Under the pieces are notes generated by a model. The model had not been told where the DNA came from, made no database searches, and saw only the letters and a program-made list of their open reading frames with translations. 64,000 bases of DNA from Polyangiaceae bacterium (GTDB taxonomy: Bacteria > Myxococcota_A > Polyangia > Polyangiales > Polyangiaceae): the NCBI GenBank assembly GCA_020633235.1, contig JACKEA010000007.1:372001-436000 (forward strand). The letters are read 5' to 3'. This document shows positions 18,462-26,571 of the stretch, in pieces; position 1 is the stretch's first letter, and the number at the start of each line of letters is the position of its first letter. The position numbers and the translations under genes were made by a program.

Positions 18462-19156
18462 GGCAGGCCGAGGTGGCTACAATCCCGCACTTTTCGCAGC
18501 TCCTTCTTGGCCACGCGGTATCGCTGACCGTCGAAGTGATACTCCGTGTACATGAGCTCCTCGCAGCAAGTGGGCTGGCACGCTGCAAGCCCGCCGAGAT
18601 CCCGCAGGCCGTGGCTGAAGGTGTCCAGAGGCTCGATGCTCGCGTCCACGTTCAGCTGACCGACGAAGTACCCGCAGCCATTGCGCATGACGTAGATGAA
18701 GTAGCGGTGCGTTATGTTCTCGGCTCCGCCGTTTCGGATTTCGTCCGCGTTTCCGTCTCCATCCAAATCGTCGCTACGCATGACGTAGACGAAGTCCTTC
18801 CAGGACGCTGCTTTGCTGCCGTGGATGGCCTGCTGCATCAACCGAGTGGCGTGAAGCTCGGTGTTCACGCACCTGCCGTGCGGCCGAAACGGCGCACCCT
18901 TGGGTTTCGGAAGTGCCACTTGTGCTCGCGCTTCCGCGCTTCCGTCTCCGCCTTCCGCGGGCGCGTCGAAGCTTGCGTCCGCCGCGTCGACGCTCGCATC
19001 CGCTTCGACGGTCGCGCTCGCGGCCGTGATGGGAGGTGGAGCACCAGCGTCCACCACTGCGGCGGTCGGGGTGGGCGTGCTGGCTGTGGTTTCGTGCGTG
19101 GCGCAGCTTGCCACCAACCCCAAACTCACGAGTACTGCGATATCCGAGCGAGTCAT
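18458..19156 (-). CDS. hypothetical lipoprotein upstream of GH2
   Basis: A protein of 232 residues from ATG 19156; longer readings run into the opposite RidA gene. The signal peptide ends VASC. A Thr/Ala/Asp-rich linker of about 60 residues leads into a small Cys-containing domain with an EF-hand-like Asp cluster (DDLDGDGNADE), paired FVYVMR and FIYVMR strands, and CQPTCCEE. I do not recognise the family. Its stop overlaps the start of the GH2 gene (ATGA), so the two are translationally coupled. Confidence 0.72.
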   Translation of the reverse strand: MTRSDIAVLVSLGLVASCATHETTASTPTPTAAVVDAGAPPPITAASATVEADASVDAADASFDAPAEGGDGSAEARAQVALPKPKGAPFRPHGRCVNTELHATRLMQQAIHGSKAASWKDFVYVMRSDDLDGDGNADEIRNGGAENITHRYFIYVMRNGCGYFVGQLNVDASIEPLDTFSHGLRDLGGLAACQPTCCEELMYTEYHFDGQRYRVAKKELRKVRDCSHLGLP

Positions 19157-19218
19157 CCGCGTATCCGGGTGGTTGCGAACCTGTGGACTTTGGTCCGGTC
19201 GCGGTCCAAACAGTTGGA

Positions 19219-19608
19219 ATGAAGCGTATCGGCTCGGGAGGGCCTTGGGAAGACATCGTGGGCTACAGCCGCGCCGTGCGCGTGGGCGCGCACATCGTGG
19301 TGGCGGGCACGACCGCCACGGACGAGAGCGGGAATGTCGTCGGTGTGGGCGATGCCTACGCGCAAGCGCGGCGCGCCTTCGAGAACGCCCTCGCCGCGGT
19401 GCGGGCGCTCGGGGGCGGCGTGGAGCACGTGGTGCGCACGCGGATGTACGTGACCGACGCCAGCCGCTGGCAAGAGGTGGGCCGCGCACACTCCGAGCTC
19501 TTCGGACACGTGCGCCCGGCAGCTACGCTCGTGGAAGTGCGCGCGCTGGTCGCGCCGGAGCTCCTGGTGGAGGTGGAGCTCGACGCGATCGTGGCGGAGC
19601 CGACGTGA
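19219..19608 (+). CDS. RidA/YjgF-family protein
   Basis: A protein of 129 residues from ATG 19219, the normal RidA length. Typical segments are present: IGSGGPWEDIVGYSRAVRVG, VAGTTATDESG, AYAQARRAFENALAAV, the conserved RTRMYVTDAS, and RPAATLVEVRAL. RidA deaminates reactive enamines and imines made by PLP enzymes; this protein has the Arg (RTRMY) used for carboxylate binding. It is cytoplasmic and divergent from the GH2 operon. Some relatives (RutC, TdcF) differ in substrate, so only the family is called. Confidence 0.85.
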   Translation: MKRIGSGGPWEDIVGYSRAVRVGAHIVVAGTTATDESGNVVGVGDAYAQARRAFENALAAVRALGGGVEHVVRTRMYVTDASRWQEVGRAHSELFGHVRPAATLVEVRALVAPELLVEVELDAIVAEPT

Positions 19609-19624
19609 GGCACCCCGGCGTGAG

Positions 19625-20290
19625 TCAGCGGGCGGGCGGGACGTTCACGCGGGTGGCGCGGACAGTCGCCGGATCGACGTCGACAACCGTCGGAGCGCGC
19701 TCGCATTCCCACGTCGTGACGTTCGCGAACAGGGTTCCGTCCACGTCCCAGGCGCCGCCGTCTTCGTGGATGTGACCGAAGAGATGCAGCGCGGGGCGGA
19801 CCGCCTTCACGCGCAGCAATAGATCGGCACACCCCTCGCGACGATCCACCGAGCAGCGGTCGCCGATGCCGGCCGGGGGACCATGCGTGACAAGCACGTT
19901 CGTGTCATCCGGGATCAGCGCCCACATTTCCCGCAACGGCTCACCGCGCGGCAGATTGAACGCCCAGTCGTGAAACTCCGGCTGCCAGGGGCTGCCCCAG
20001 AAGCGAACGCCGCCGAGAGTCACGCCGCTGTCTTCCAGGTAGTGGGCGCCCGGTGGCATGAGTCGCAGCGCCGCGGTCCGCTCCCGCGCGAAGGCCCAGT
20101 CGTGGTTGCCGGCCACCACGATCTTGTCCCGGTGGGGCAGCTCCGCAAGCCAATCCAGCGCGATGGCCAGCTCCCGCAGGTGACCACCGCGGCACAGGTC
20201 GCCCGCGTGGATCAGGACGTCTCCATCGGGCACGGACAGCTCGCGATGGAACAAGTGGGTGTCTGCCATCGCGACGATGCGCACCGGCAC
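19625..20290 (-). CDS. calcineurin-like metallophosphoesterase
   Basis: A protein of 221 residues. All metallophosphoesterase motifs are present in order: ADTH (Asp10, His12), HAGDLC, AGNHD, VTHGP and FGHIHE. Two metal ions should bind. The small size and GGVRFWGSPWQP resemble the MPPED/239FB-like subgroup. There is no signal peptide; it is cytoplasmic. The start is GTG 20290; ATG 20269 would remove residues ahead of the first metal ligands and is less likely. The substrate is unknown. Confidence 0.87.
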   Translation of the reverse strand: MPVRIVAMADTHLFHRELSVPDGDVLIHAGDLCRGGHLRELAIALDWLAELPHRDKIVVAGNHDWAFARERTAALRLMPPGAHYLEDSGVTLGGVRFWGSPWQPEFHDWAFNLPRGEPLREMWALIPDDTNVLVTHGPPAGIGDRCSVDRREGCADLLLRVKAVRPALHLFGHIHEDGGAWDVDGTLFANVTTWECERAPTVVDVDPATVRATRVNVPPAR

Positions 20291-20307
20291 AGGGTAGCAT
20301 TGCGGGG

Positions 20308-20340
20308 TGGGATTTGCGCCTCACGAGGAGCGCAATCCCA
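20308..20340 (+). other. stem-loop upstream of recX
   Basis: TGGGATTTGCGC and GCGCAATCCCA pair over 11 bp with one bulged T. The central CCT/AGG can extend the stem. It lies about 80 bases before the recX ATG. Confidence 0.45.
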
Positions 20341-20349
20341 GTCGTCTTC

Positions 20350-20368
20350 CGACCGCAGCATACGGTCG
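20350..20368 (+). other. second stem-loop upstream of recX
   Basis: CGACCG and CGGTCG form a perfect 6-bp stem with a 7-base loop, 9 bases after the first hairpin. Together they make a structured leader. Confidence 0.4.
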
Positions 20369-20418
20369 AGCTTCCAACCCACGTGACAGGCGACATACGG
20401 CATGGAAAGGTCCGGCGC

Positions 20419-20955
20419 ATGCCCAAGCGCGAGCGTGTTCCGCCGGCGAAGAAGCTCACCCGCGAAGCGCTGGAGCGGGCGGCGCTGCGCTACTTGGACC
20501 AGTTCGACACGTCCGCCGAGAATCTGCGGCGAGTGCTGGAGCGCCAAGTGCGGCGCGTGCAGCGTCAGGTGGAGCCGGACCTCGCGGAACGCGCCTTCGG
20601 CATCATCGAAGAGCTGATTGGACGGTACAAAGGCTCAGGGCTCTTGAACGACGAGCGGTACGCCGAGAACCTGGCGTCGAGCTTGCGGCGCCGCGGGGCG
20701 TCGGGCCGCGCGATCGCGCACAAGCTCGCGGCCCGCGGCGTGGATGCGAGTGCCGTGACGGAAGCGCTGACGCGCGCGGATCGCGACAGCGAAGACGCGG
20801 AGCTCGACGCCGCGCGGGCGTTCGCGCGACGCCGCCGTCTGGGGCCGCACCGTGCCGCGGAAGAGCGTGCCGCGCGGCGCGATCGCGACTTGGCGGCGCT
20901 GGCTCGCGCCGGCTTCGGCTTCGACGTGGCGCGCCGGGCACTGGACGAAGAGTGA
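20419..20955 (+). CDS. recX: RecX, RecA modulator
   Basis: A protein of 178 residues from ATG 20419, in the usual RecX range. It has the helical repeat pattern of the family: ALERAALRYLDQF, VLERQVRRVQRQ, ELIGRYKGSGLLNDERYAENLASSLRRRGASG, then IAHKLAARGVD. RecX binds inside the RecA filament groove and limits recombinase and coprotease activity. recA is not next to it, unlike in many proteobacteria, so it is under separate control. A longer frame reaches 20314 but would be encoded by the two hairpins upstream. Confidence 0.87.
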   Translation: MPKRERVPPAKKLTREALERAALRYLDQFDTSAENLRRVLERQVRRVQRQVEPDLAERAFGIIEELIGRYKGSGLLNDERYAENLASSLRRRGASGRAIAHKLAARGVDASAVTEALTRADRDSEDAELDAARAFARRRRLGPHRAAEERAARRDRDLAALARAGFGFDVARRALDEE

Positions 20956-20967
20956 CGTCCGTTCGGG

Positions 20968-20990
20968 TGTTTCCGCGGCGGACCGACATG
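20968..20990 (+). repeat. interspersed CCGCGG repeat, copy 4
   Basis: TTCCGCGGCGGACCGACATG, 15 bases past the recX stop; a near-consensus core. Confidence 0.75.
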
Positions 20991-21065
20991 TAGACGTGAG
21001 CGGACGACGGGGGCGTCGGAAAGCGTCGCTTTCGCCGTGGGCTGCGCGAGCGCCATGCTGAGGAG

Positions 21066-21554
21066 ATGAAGAGGGTGATGGCGGCGTTTGCCTTGCTGCT
21101 CGCGGCCTGCGGCTCGGATGCGAGCGGCGAGAACGCGGGTGGCGGCTTTCCGGCGGACACGACGTGCGGCCTGGCGATTACCAGCGACCTGGGAAACATC
21201 ACGGCGCAGACGTCCGTGGCCTGCGCCACGCTGCTCGCCTTCGATGCGGGCTTCGAGACGGACTACATCGCGACCGAGGGCGAGCTGCGCCGGGTCGATC
21301 TCGCAGTGGACGAGGTGACGCGAGGTGAGACGGGAAATGGATTTCCTGCGACTCTCACCCTCACGGACGCGGCTCAGGAGCGCTGGGAAGCGGGCTGCAT
21401 GGCGAACGTGTCGACGCACGAGCTGGTGTCGGGAAACGACTACAAGATCGCGGGCACGGGCAGTTGCTCGGCGCCCGCTACATCCCAGAGCAGCGCAACG
21501 AACGTGACGGTGGGGGACTTCGCGTTCGTGACGGTCGTGAACTGGACCCAGTAG
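21066..21554 (+). CDS. small hypothetical lipoprotein
   Basis: A protein of 162 residues with a lipoprotein signal ending LAAC (Cys15), followed by a beta-rich domain with Cys at TTCGLA, SVACAT, AGCMAN and GSCSA, probably two disulfides. I do not recognise the family. It converges on the lipoprotein gene at 21555; the two stops form TAGCTA with no gap. Confidence 0.65.
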   Translation: MKRVMAAFALLLAACGSDASGENAGGGFPADTTCGLAITSDLGNITAQTSVACATLLAFDAGFETDYIATEGELRRVDLAVDEVTRGETGNGFPATLTLTDAAQERWEAGCMANVSTHELVSGNDYKIAGTGSCSAPATSQSSATNVTVGDFAFVTVVNWTQ

Positions 21555-21863
21555 CTACTCTGGAAACGGCGCGACGGGCTTGTGCTCTCCGGGCTTCAGG
21601 GGACCGACGTGCTTCGAGATCTCGTCGTACTTCGGATCGCCCTTGGGGTAGCGCAACAGGCCGTCCCCGTGGACGCCCCCCGGACCTTCAGCGCGAAGCT
21701 GCAGCACGATCGTGCCGTCAGGCTCCATCGTCGCCATCCCGATGGAGCCGCTTGCTGCGGCAGCCGGCGCGGTGCTGGTAGCGGGTGCCGCTCCAGGCTC
21801 GGTCGTCGGCTTGCTACACGCACCGCACAGCAGAAGCGCGATGCCCCAGTGCCAGCTCCGCAT
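21555..21863 (-). CDS. small hypothetical lipoprotein
   Basis: A protein of 102 residues with a signal ending CGAC, an Ala/Thr/Pro linker and a short domain (IGMATMEPDGTIVLQLRAEG, GDGLLRYPKGDPKYDEI). I do not recognise it. The start codon borders a perfect 9-bp stem-loop (21863-21887) that could mask the ribosome site. Confidence 0.6.
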   Translation of the reverse strand: MRSWHWGIALLLCGACSKPTTEPGAAPATSTAPAAAASGSIGMATMEPDGTIVLQLRAEGPGGVHGDGLLRYPKGDPKYDEISKHVGPLKPGEHKPVAPFPE

Positions 21864-21887
21864 GCGTCGAGTGTAACTCTCGACGCA
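21863..21887 (-). other. perfect 9-bp stem-loop
   Basis: TGCGTCGAG and CTCGACGCA pair without mismatch around a 7-base loop. It lies between the small basic gene and the lipoprotein gene on the same strand. There is no T-run, so it may be a processing or translation-control element as well as a terminator. Confidence 0.5.
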
Positions 21888-21899
21888 CGTGAGCTTTGC

Positions 21900-22010
21900 C
21901 TACTTCTTCAGCCGTGCGCGGCGACGCCGGTTCTTGGCGGCGTGCTTGGCGTTGTAACGCGCACAGCGGTTGCGGGTCTTCTTACGGCGGGAGCGAGTGG
22001 GCAGGTACAT
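21900..22010 (-). CDS. 36-residue highly basic small protein
   Basis: An ATG-to-TAG frame of 36 codons. The peptide begins MYLPTRSRRKKTRNRCARYN and ends RRRRARLKK, with 17 Lys or Arg and no acidic residue. Such composition is typical of small ribosomal or RNA-binding proteins (bTHX, bS22 and the like have similar size and charge), but I do not recognise this one. It stands alone between two lipoprotein genes and is followed by a strong stem-loop. It could also be chance, but a frame this short that is all basic and has clean boundaries looks real. Confidence 0.5.
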   Translation of the reverse strand: MYLPTRSRRKKTRNRCARYNAKHAAKNRRRRARLKK

Positions 22011-22056
22011 GAGGCCGGGGATTTAAGCGCATTTCTCCGGCTTAGCAACCGCCGAG

Positions 22057-23466
22057 TCACTCGCAGCGCTTGAAGGGCAGGCCTTCCACGCTGGGCCCCC
22101 CGGCCGCCATGCAGGCGGAACCGCTGGGGCACAGGCCATCGCGGCTGCAGTCCCGCGAGCACTTTCCGACGTTTCGGTTGCAGTAACCAAAGAAGCAGTC
22201 CTGATCTTTGGTGCAGGGTCCCCCGACTTCGCCGGAGCCGTAGGCCGGCAGGCACAGGCCGATGCGGCCGCCCACGTTGCCGAGGGCCACGCAAGCGAAG
22301 GGATAAGGGCAGCCCCCGGCGAAACGGCAGGAATCCACACAGGCGTCACCTGGGAAGCCATCGGTGGTGACGGGAGACGCGCAGTTGACGGAAGGCGTCG
22401 CGGGAATGGTGAAGCCGTCGAAGTCGATGTGCAGCCCATCTCCACAAACGGTGACGGGTTGCGAGGCGAGGTTGCAGGCGTACTGCGCGGGCTTGAAACC
22501 GCCCTCCAAGGGTCCGTAGATCGCCGTCGCTCCGCTGGACGGTCGGCGGCACAGGCCATCGCAGGTCCACGAAGCGAGACCCTGGGCACGGACCGGGCAG
22601 TCCGCCACGGTGTTGCAGGCCAGGGTGCAGCCGCCGACGCTGAGGGTGGCGGAGGTATCACACGCTGCGGGCACGATGCAGGCGCCGGTGTCCCCGGGAC
22701 CACAGGGAGCTGCGGCCTTCACGCACACTTTCTGTCCGCCCACGGGTTGGCAGCCCCAGCCGTTGGGACAGTCCGCGCCGACGTTGCACTTGCTGGTGCA
22801 GTAGCCGGTGCTGGTGACGCAGGCGAACTGGCAGTCGTTGGCGACGGAGCACGTCTTTCCTACGTCCGACGCCATGCAATACGTCTCGCTGCCGACGGCC
22901 TCGCAACGCGTGCCCGTGGCGCAGCCGCTGGTGTCGCCCACCGTGGTGCAGGTTCGCGTGCAGCGCTTTGCCAGGTTCTTGCCCCACGGGCGGCACAGGA
23001 GACCCGTGGCGCACTCGCCGTCCGACGCGCACAGATCCAGCTCGACCTTCTGCGCCGTGACGCCGCCGGTGCCACCGCCGCCGCCGCTGCCACCGCCGCC
23101 GCCGCTGCCAGCGGTTCCGGCCGTGCCAGCGGTTCCGGCCGTGCCAGCGCTCCCGGCCGTGCCCGCGGTTCCGGCCGTGCCGCCGCTGCCCGCGCTGCCG
23201 TCCGGTGCGGTTCCGCCGGTGCCGGCGCCGCCATCTGCGGTGGTGGGTGGATCACAGCGGCCGATGTCGCGGTTGCACACCAGGCCGAAGGTGCAGTCGA
23301 TGTCGTACTTGCAGTCCTGGACGCAGCTGCCAGAAACGCAGTGGGCGAAGGCGCAGTCGCTGTTGCGCTCGCACTCGTCTCCCGAGCACGCCGTGGGCCC
23401 CAGGGCGACCACGCCGATGTACAGAGCGGTGGGGACCAGCCAAGACCAACGAAAGAGCCGAAGCAT
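22057..23466 (-). CDS. Cys-rich lipoprotein with long Gly/Thr/Ala linker
   Basis: A protein of 469 residues with about 50 Cys. After the signal (Cys27), a Cys-rich domain of DeCys-C type repeats (ERNSDCAFAHC, KYDIDCTFGLVC) is followed by a 60-residue low-complexity linker, then more repeats of about 40 residues (CxxxxDCPNGWGCQP and similar). Such repeats are common in myxobacterial surface proteins and often read as 'dickkopf/EGF-like'. The function is unknown, perhaps adhesion or matrix. It lies downstream of the kelch and MopE-like genes on the same strand. Confidence 0.75.
   Translation of the reverse strand: MLRLFRWSWLVPTALYIGVVALGPTACSGDECERNSDCAFAHCVSGSCVQDCKYDIDCTFGLVCNRDIGRCDPPTTADGGAGTGGTAPDGSAGSGGTAGTAGTAGSAGTAGTAGTAGTAGSGGGGGSGGGGGTGGVTAQKVELDLCASDGECATGLLCRPWGKNLAKRCTRTCTTVGDTSGCATGTRCEAVGSETYCMASDVGKTCSVANDCQFACVTSTGYCTSKCNVGADCPNGWGCQPVGGQKVCVKAAAPCGPGDTGACIVPAACDTSATLSVGGCTLACNTVADCPVRAQGLASWTCDGLCRRPSSGATAIYGPLEGGFKPAQYACNLASQPVTVCGDGLHIDFDGFTIPATPSVNCASPVTTDGFPGDACVDSCRFAGGCPYPFACVALGNVGGRIGLCLPAYGSGEVGGPCTKDQDCFFGYCNRNVGKCSRDCSRDGLCPSGSACMAAGGPSVEGLPFKRCE
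23107..23178 (-). repeat. 18-bp coding tandem repeat, four units
   Basis: Four 18-base units (consensus GCCAGCGGTTCCGGCCGT) within the Cys-rich lipoprotein gene. They encode the Gly-Thr-Ala linker, and unit-number variation would change linker length without a frameshift. Confidence 0.7.
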
Positions 23467-23536
23467 GTTCGGCTCAGATTAGAGCGTGTTGGCCGTCTCC
23501 GCCAACACCGCCCTTCGCGGGCTGGCGTTTGTCGTC

Positions 23537-24679
23537 TCAGAGATCGTATCGAAACACGTCCACGCCGGTCCCTTCGCCCCGCAGCACGAACAGATCGCCG
23601 TTGGCCGTGACCATCGCGTGGCTGTGCTGAACCGTGGTCTTCGGTGCGACAATGGGCTCGCCCCAAGCGTCCGCGGCGGGGTCGTACGCGAGAATGGAGT
23701 ATCCGAAGTCCACGTAGATCTTGTCGTTCACGCTCACGGCCCCGTAGGGCTCGAAGACCAAGTGCTCCGGCGCGACGAGATCCGGTTTCGTGGTCCAGGC
23801 GTTCGTGCTCGTGTCGTACACCGCAAACACCCATTTCCCGTAAGTGGAGGCTTTGTCACTGCCGATGACGTACAGCTTTCCGCCTGAGGCTGCGGCGACG
23901 GCAAACCCGACGTTCCACGGCGCGCTGGCGATCGACCCGGGCGCCGACCAGGTGTCGCTGGCTGGATCGTAGGCCTGGACGACATCGGTGTAGTTGGTGC
24001 TTCCCACCTCGTAGATCTTGCCGTTCAAGAGGGCGGCTCCGGGCCTGTCGTGAACGTTTCCTAGCGGGTCCATCGCGGTCTTCGACCAGACCTTCGTGGA
24101 GATGTCGTAGCGAAAACCATCCGCCGCGAGGCAGTAGAGCGCGCCGTCGAGACCGATCGGGAAGGAGGATTCGCCGGGCTTGTCCACGCCGGGGAACGCG
24201 TCCGGATTCGGGGTCTCCGTCGTGAGCTGCTTCGTGACCACGTCGTACGACAGGAACACTGCGGAAGCGCCCGCGTTGGCGAAATAGATGCGGTTTCCGA
24301 GGGACCCGATGTAGTCGATCCCGGACCCGAGGGAGGGCACCGTGAGCGCGTCGAAATGCTCCCAGGACGCAATGCAATCGGCCCCCTCGAATCCCGGCTT
24401 GCACGTGCACACGACTCCCGTGTTGCCGACGGAGCACGTCGCCGTGTACGGGCATCCCCCGTTGTCGGCCGCGCACTCCTGGCAATTGGTGGGGAGCGTG
24501 CAGTACCCCGAGACGCAGGCTTCGCTGCCGTTGCAGGCTTGTCCGTCGTCGCATTCCGCGTTGGTCTGGCACGCCGCTCCCGGGACGGAGCCAGCGTCGT
24601 TCAGGCTCGGCGCGTCGTCGGTGGAACTGCACGCCGTCGTCATGGCGGTGAGGAGAAGAGCGAGACCCAGGAGCTTCAT
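23537..24679 (-). CDS. kelch-propeller lipoprotein with EGF-like segment
   Basis: A protein of 380 residues with a signal ending TTAC, a Cys-rich EGF-like part (residues 35-105: CDDGQACNGS, CPYTATC, CTCKPGFEGADC) and then kelch-like blades, each with the pattern of Gly-Gly then Tyr-Asp and a Trp (VVQAYDPASDTWS, VFAVYDTSTNAWT, ILAYDPAADAW). It is probably a surface adhesion or binding protein. Its ATG overlaps the stop of the MopE-like gene (ATGA), so the two are co-translated. Confidence 0.8.
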   Translation of the reverse strand: MKLLGLALLLTAMTTACSSTDDAPSLNDAGSVPGAACQTNAECDDGQACNGSEACVSGYCTLPTNCQECAADNGGCPYTATCSVGNTGVVCTCKPGFEGADCIASWEHFDALTVPSLGSGIDYIGSLGNRIYFANAGASAVFLSYDVVTKQLTTETPNPDAFPGVDKPGESSFPIGLDGALYCLAADGFRYDISTKVWSKTAMDPLGNVHDRPGAALLNGKIYEVGSTNYTDVVQAYDPASDTWSAPGSIASAPWNVGFAVAAASGGKLYVIGSDKASTYGKWVFAVYDTSTNAWTTKPDLVAPEHLVFEPYGAVSVNDKIYVDFGYSILAYDPAADAWGEPIVAPKTTVQHSHAMVTANGDLFVLRGEGTGVDVFRYDL

Positions 24680-26082
24680 GGCGCCTCCGCCGAGTCACAG
24701 AGATTCGGACCGAAAGTGCGGGCCTTGACGCGTTGCCCACCCTCGTTTTGGGTCCAAACGGCGAGGTAGCCGCTCGGACTCCGAACGATGTCCAGACTCG
24801 AGAGAAACGAAGGGTGCTCGTCGAGAACCACCACGCCGGGGAGGAAGTTGCAGGAAGCGTCCACCCGCAAGAGCTCGAGCCTTTCGCCGCCTTCGCGCGA
24901 GTACGCGCCGATCAGGTAGCCGCCGTTCCAGGGAACGATGGTCAAGGGGAGCTTGCTGCCCATTCCGAAGAACTGCGGGCCACACTTGGTGACGAGCTCC
25001 CCGGAGGCCGACTGCTCGACGATCGCCACCTCGATGCTGTCGTCGTCACCCGCAAAACGATCCCACGCGATGGCGTACTCCCCGCCGTCCCCAGCCGCGA
25101 TGACGGGACTGGAGCTTCCGGTTTCGACTGGGGGTGTCGGCTCCGTCAGCGCAGCGGACCAGCTCACCGAGCTGCCCGCGATCGATGCACCCCACACCAC
25201 GTCGTTTGGTCCGGTGGCGAACGACCTGCTGGACCAAACCGCGATCGCCCCGGCTTTCGTGGAAGCGAGGTGGGCGAAGGAGGTCGCGCCCGGCTGCGTG
25301 CTGATCTGGATGAGCGACGAGGGCGTTCCGAAAATCGTCTTCGCGAGGACCTGAGAGTCACCGTGCCAGGCCACGAGCCAGCCGCTCTCGAGGGCGGCGA
25401 TGTCTGGAGGGCTCAGCTTGCTCTGGGTGGCCACGAGGATCTCCGGACCGTTCGGGGACCCGTTCGCAGCGAGCTCACGGAAGTAGATGTCGCTCTCGAC
25501 GGTGGGCGGTAGTGAGTGGGTCCACACGACTCCGATCTTGTCGCCGCTGGATGCCATGCCGTAAGGCGTGTGAAATCCCGGCGAGTCGCTGACGTCGCTC
25601 GTCCCCAAGGCCTTGCCGGTTGCATCGAGGCGCGTCAGCTGGATCTGCGAAAGCAATCCCGTGTACGCCACCGCGTATGTCTGCGTCGCTTCGACCCAGA
25701 CCGCCTTTGGCGAGAACCCCTCGCCGACCGTCAGGGTGGTGCCGCCGAGCGGTTGGCTCGCCATTTCGTCGGCCCCGTCGCAATCGTCATCGATGCCGTT
25801 GCAGACCTCTTCCGCCCCGGGGTGAACGGTCGCGTCATTGTCGTTGCAGTCGTCCCCCGGGGCGAACGCACACGCCGTCGTTCCGTGCCCATCGCCGTCC
25901 GCATCCTTCGCTTCGATCGCGCAACGTCGATCCGAAGTGACGCAGCTCACCGCACAGTTTTCGGGATCGGGATTCGCGCATTCCACCGAGCTCTGGCACG
26001 AGTCCGCGGGCAAAGAGTCGGTCACTCGTCCACAGGCGGGAAGGAGCAGCAAACAGAGGCGAATCCAACTTGGTGGGTTCAT
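24676..26082 (-). CDS. lipoprotein with MopE-type metal-binding motif
   Basis: A protein of 468 residues from ATG 26082, where a short signal ends PAC. Near residues 60-105 it has the MopE-type motif (DADGDGHG, GDDCNDNDATVHPGAEEVCNGIDDDCDG), a Ca- or Cu-binding element found in Methylococcus MopE and in many myxobacterial surface proteins. The remainder is beta-rich, probably a propeller (YAVAYTGLLSQ, GWLVAWHGDS). The upstream ATG at 26160 would add a stretch with no signal character. It is coupled to the kelch gene downstream by a 4-bp overlap. Confidence 0.8.
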   Translation of the reverse strand: MNPPSWIRLCLLLLPACGRVTDSLPADSCQSSVECANPDPENCAVSCVTSDRRCAIEAKDADGDGHGTTACAFAPGDDCNDNDATVHPGAEEVCNGIDDDCDGADEMASQPLGGTTLTVGEGFSPKAVWVEATQTYAVAYTGLLSQIQLTRLDATGKALGTSDVSDSPGFHTPYGMASSGDKIGVVWTHSLPPTVESDIYFRELAANGSPNGPEILVATQSKLSPPDIAALESGWLVAWHGDSQVLAKTIFGTPSSLIQISTQPGATSFAHLASTKAGAIAVWSSRSFATGPNDVVWGASIAGSSVSWSAALTEPTPPVETGSSSPVIAAGDGGEYAIAWDRFAGDDDSIEVAIVEQSASGELVTKCGPQFFGMGSKLPLTIVPWNGGYLIGAYSREGGERLELLRVDASCNFLPGVVVLDEHPSFLSSLDIVRSPSGYLAVWTQNEGGQRVKARTFGPNLCDSAEAP

Positions 26083-26209
26083 CGCTTCTTTGCACAAAGC
26101 AAAGTCGGGACCGCAGCAAAAGGCTGGGCAAAGGGCCCGTTCTTCCAACGCTTGGTGCAATTCCTGACGGGCGTTTCGTCATCTTTCTTCCGACGAACAC
26201 CCGCTGGGC

Positions 26210-26243
26210 GGCTTCTTTTGTTGGTTCCGCCGCGGAACCGCCC
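26210..26243 (-). repeat. interspersed CCGCGG repeat, copy 5
   Basis: On the minus strand it reads GGTTCCGCGGCGGAACCAAC followed by AAAAGAAGCC, a long match that includes the A-rich tail. It lies just past the PilZ gene stop. Confidence 0.75.
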
Positions 26244-26250
26244 CTGACCG

Positions 26251-26568
26251 TTAGCCGCTGCCCTGGTGCTGGGTGAGGAGCTTCTGAATCAGCGCCTCGG
26301 AGTACTCGCTGAGCTCCTTGAACACCACGCCCATGCCGGGCGGATTCGTCTCCACCCGCACGACCTCGCCGATGCCCTCGATGGTCTCGATGTCGTCCAT
26401 GATCACGGTGAAGCGCAAATTCACTTCCGTGCCCACGGGCAGGGGCGTGTCCGTCTTGATGAAGGCGCCCGTGCGGGAGATGTTCGTCACGTACTCTTGA
26501 ATGAACTGATCGAAGGAGTCGAACTCCTTGTTGATCGTGACTCGTTCCTCCCGCCGCTCGTTCGTCAT
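26251..26568 (-). CDS. PilZ-domain protein
   Basis: A protein of 105 residues with both c-di-GMP contacts of the PilZ family: RREER near the N-terminus (RxxxR) and NISRTGAFI (D/NxSxxG), followed by VGTEVNLRF. It is a stand-alone single domain, as in the group of PilZ proteins expanded in myxobacteria. It starts 3 bases after the RNase E/G stop and is probably made from that transcript. c-di-GMP receptors of this kind regulate motility, exopolysaccharide or development; the target here is unknown. Confidence 0.9.
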   Translation of the reverse strand: MTNERREERVTINKEFDSFDQFIQEYVTNISRTGAFIKTDTPLPVGTEVNLRFTVIMDDIETIEGIGEVVRVETNPPGMGVVFKELSEYSEALIQKLLTQHQGSG

Positions 26569-26571
26569 CCC

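Noticed and set aside
19189..19210. Imperfect palindrome TTTGGTCC...GGTCCAAA ahead of the RidA gene
   Set aside because: Eight of eleven pairs match, but the centre does not; it could be a diverged repeat copy and is not strong enough to list.
23090..23200. Short regular repeats that might suggest a CRISPR array
   Set aside because: The 18-base units are head-to-tail with no spacers and encode a Gly/Thr/Ala linker in frame.
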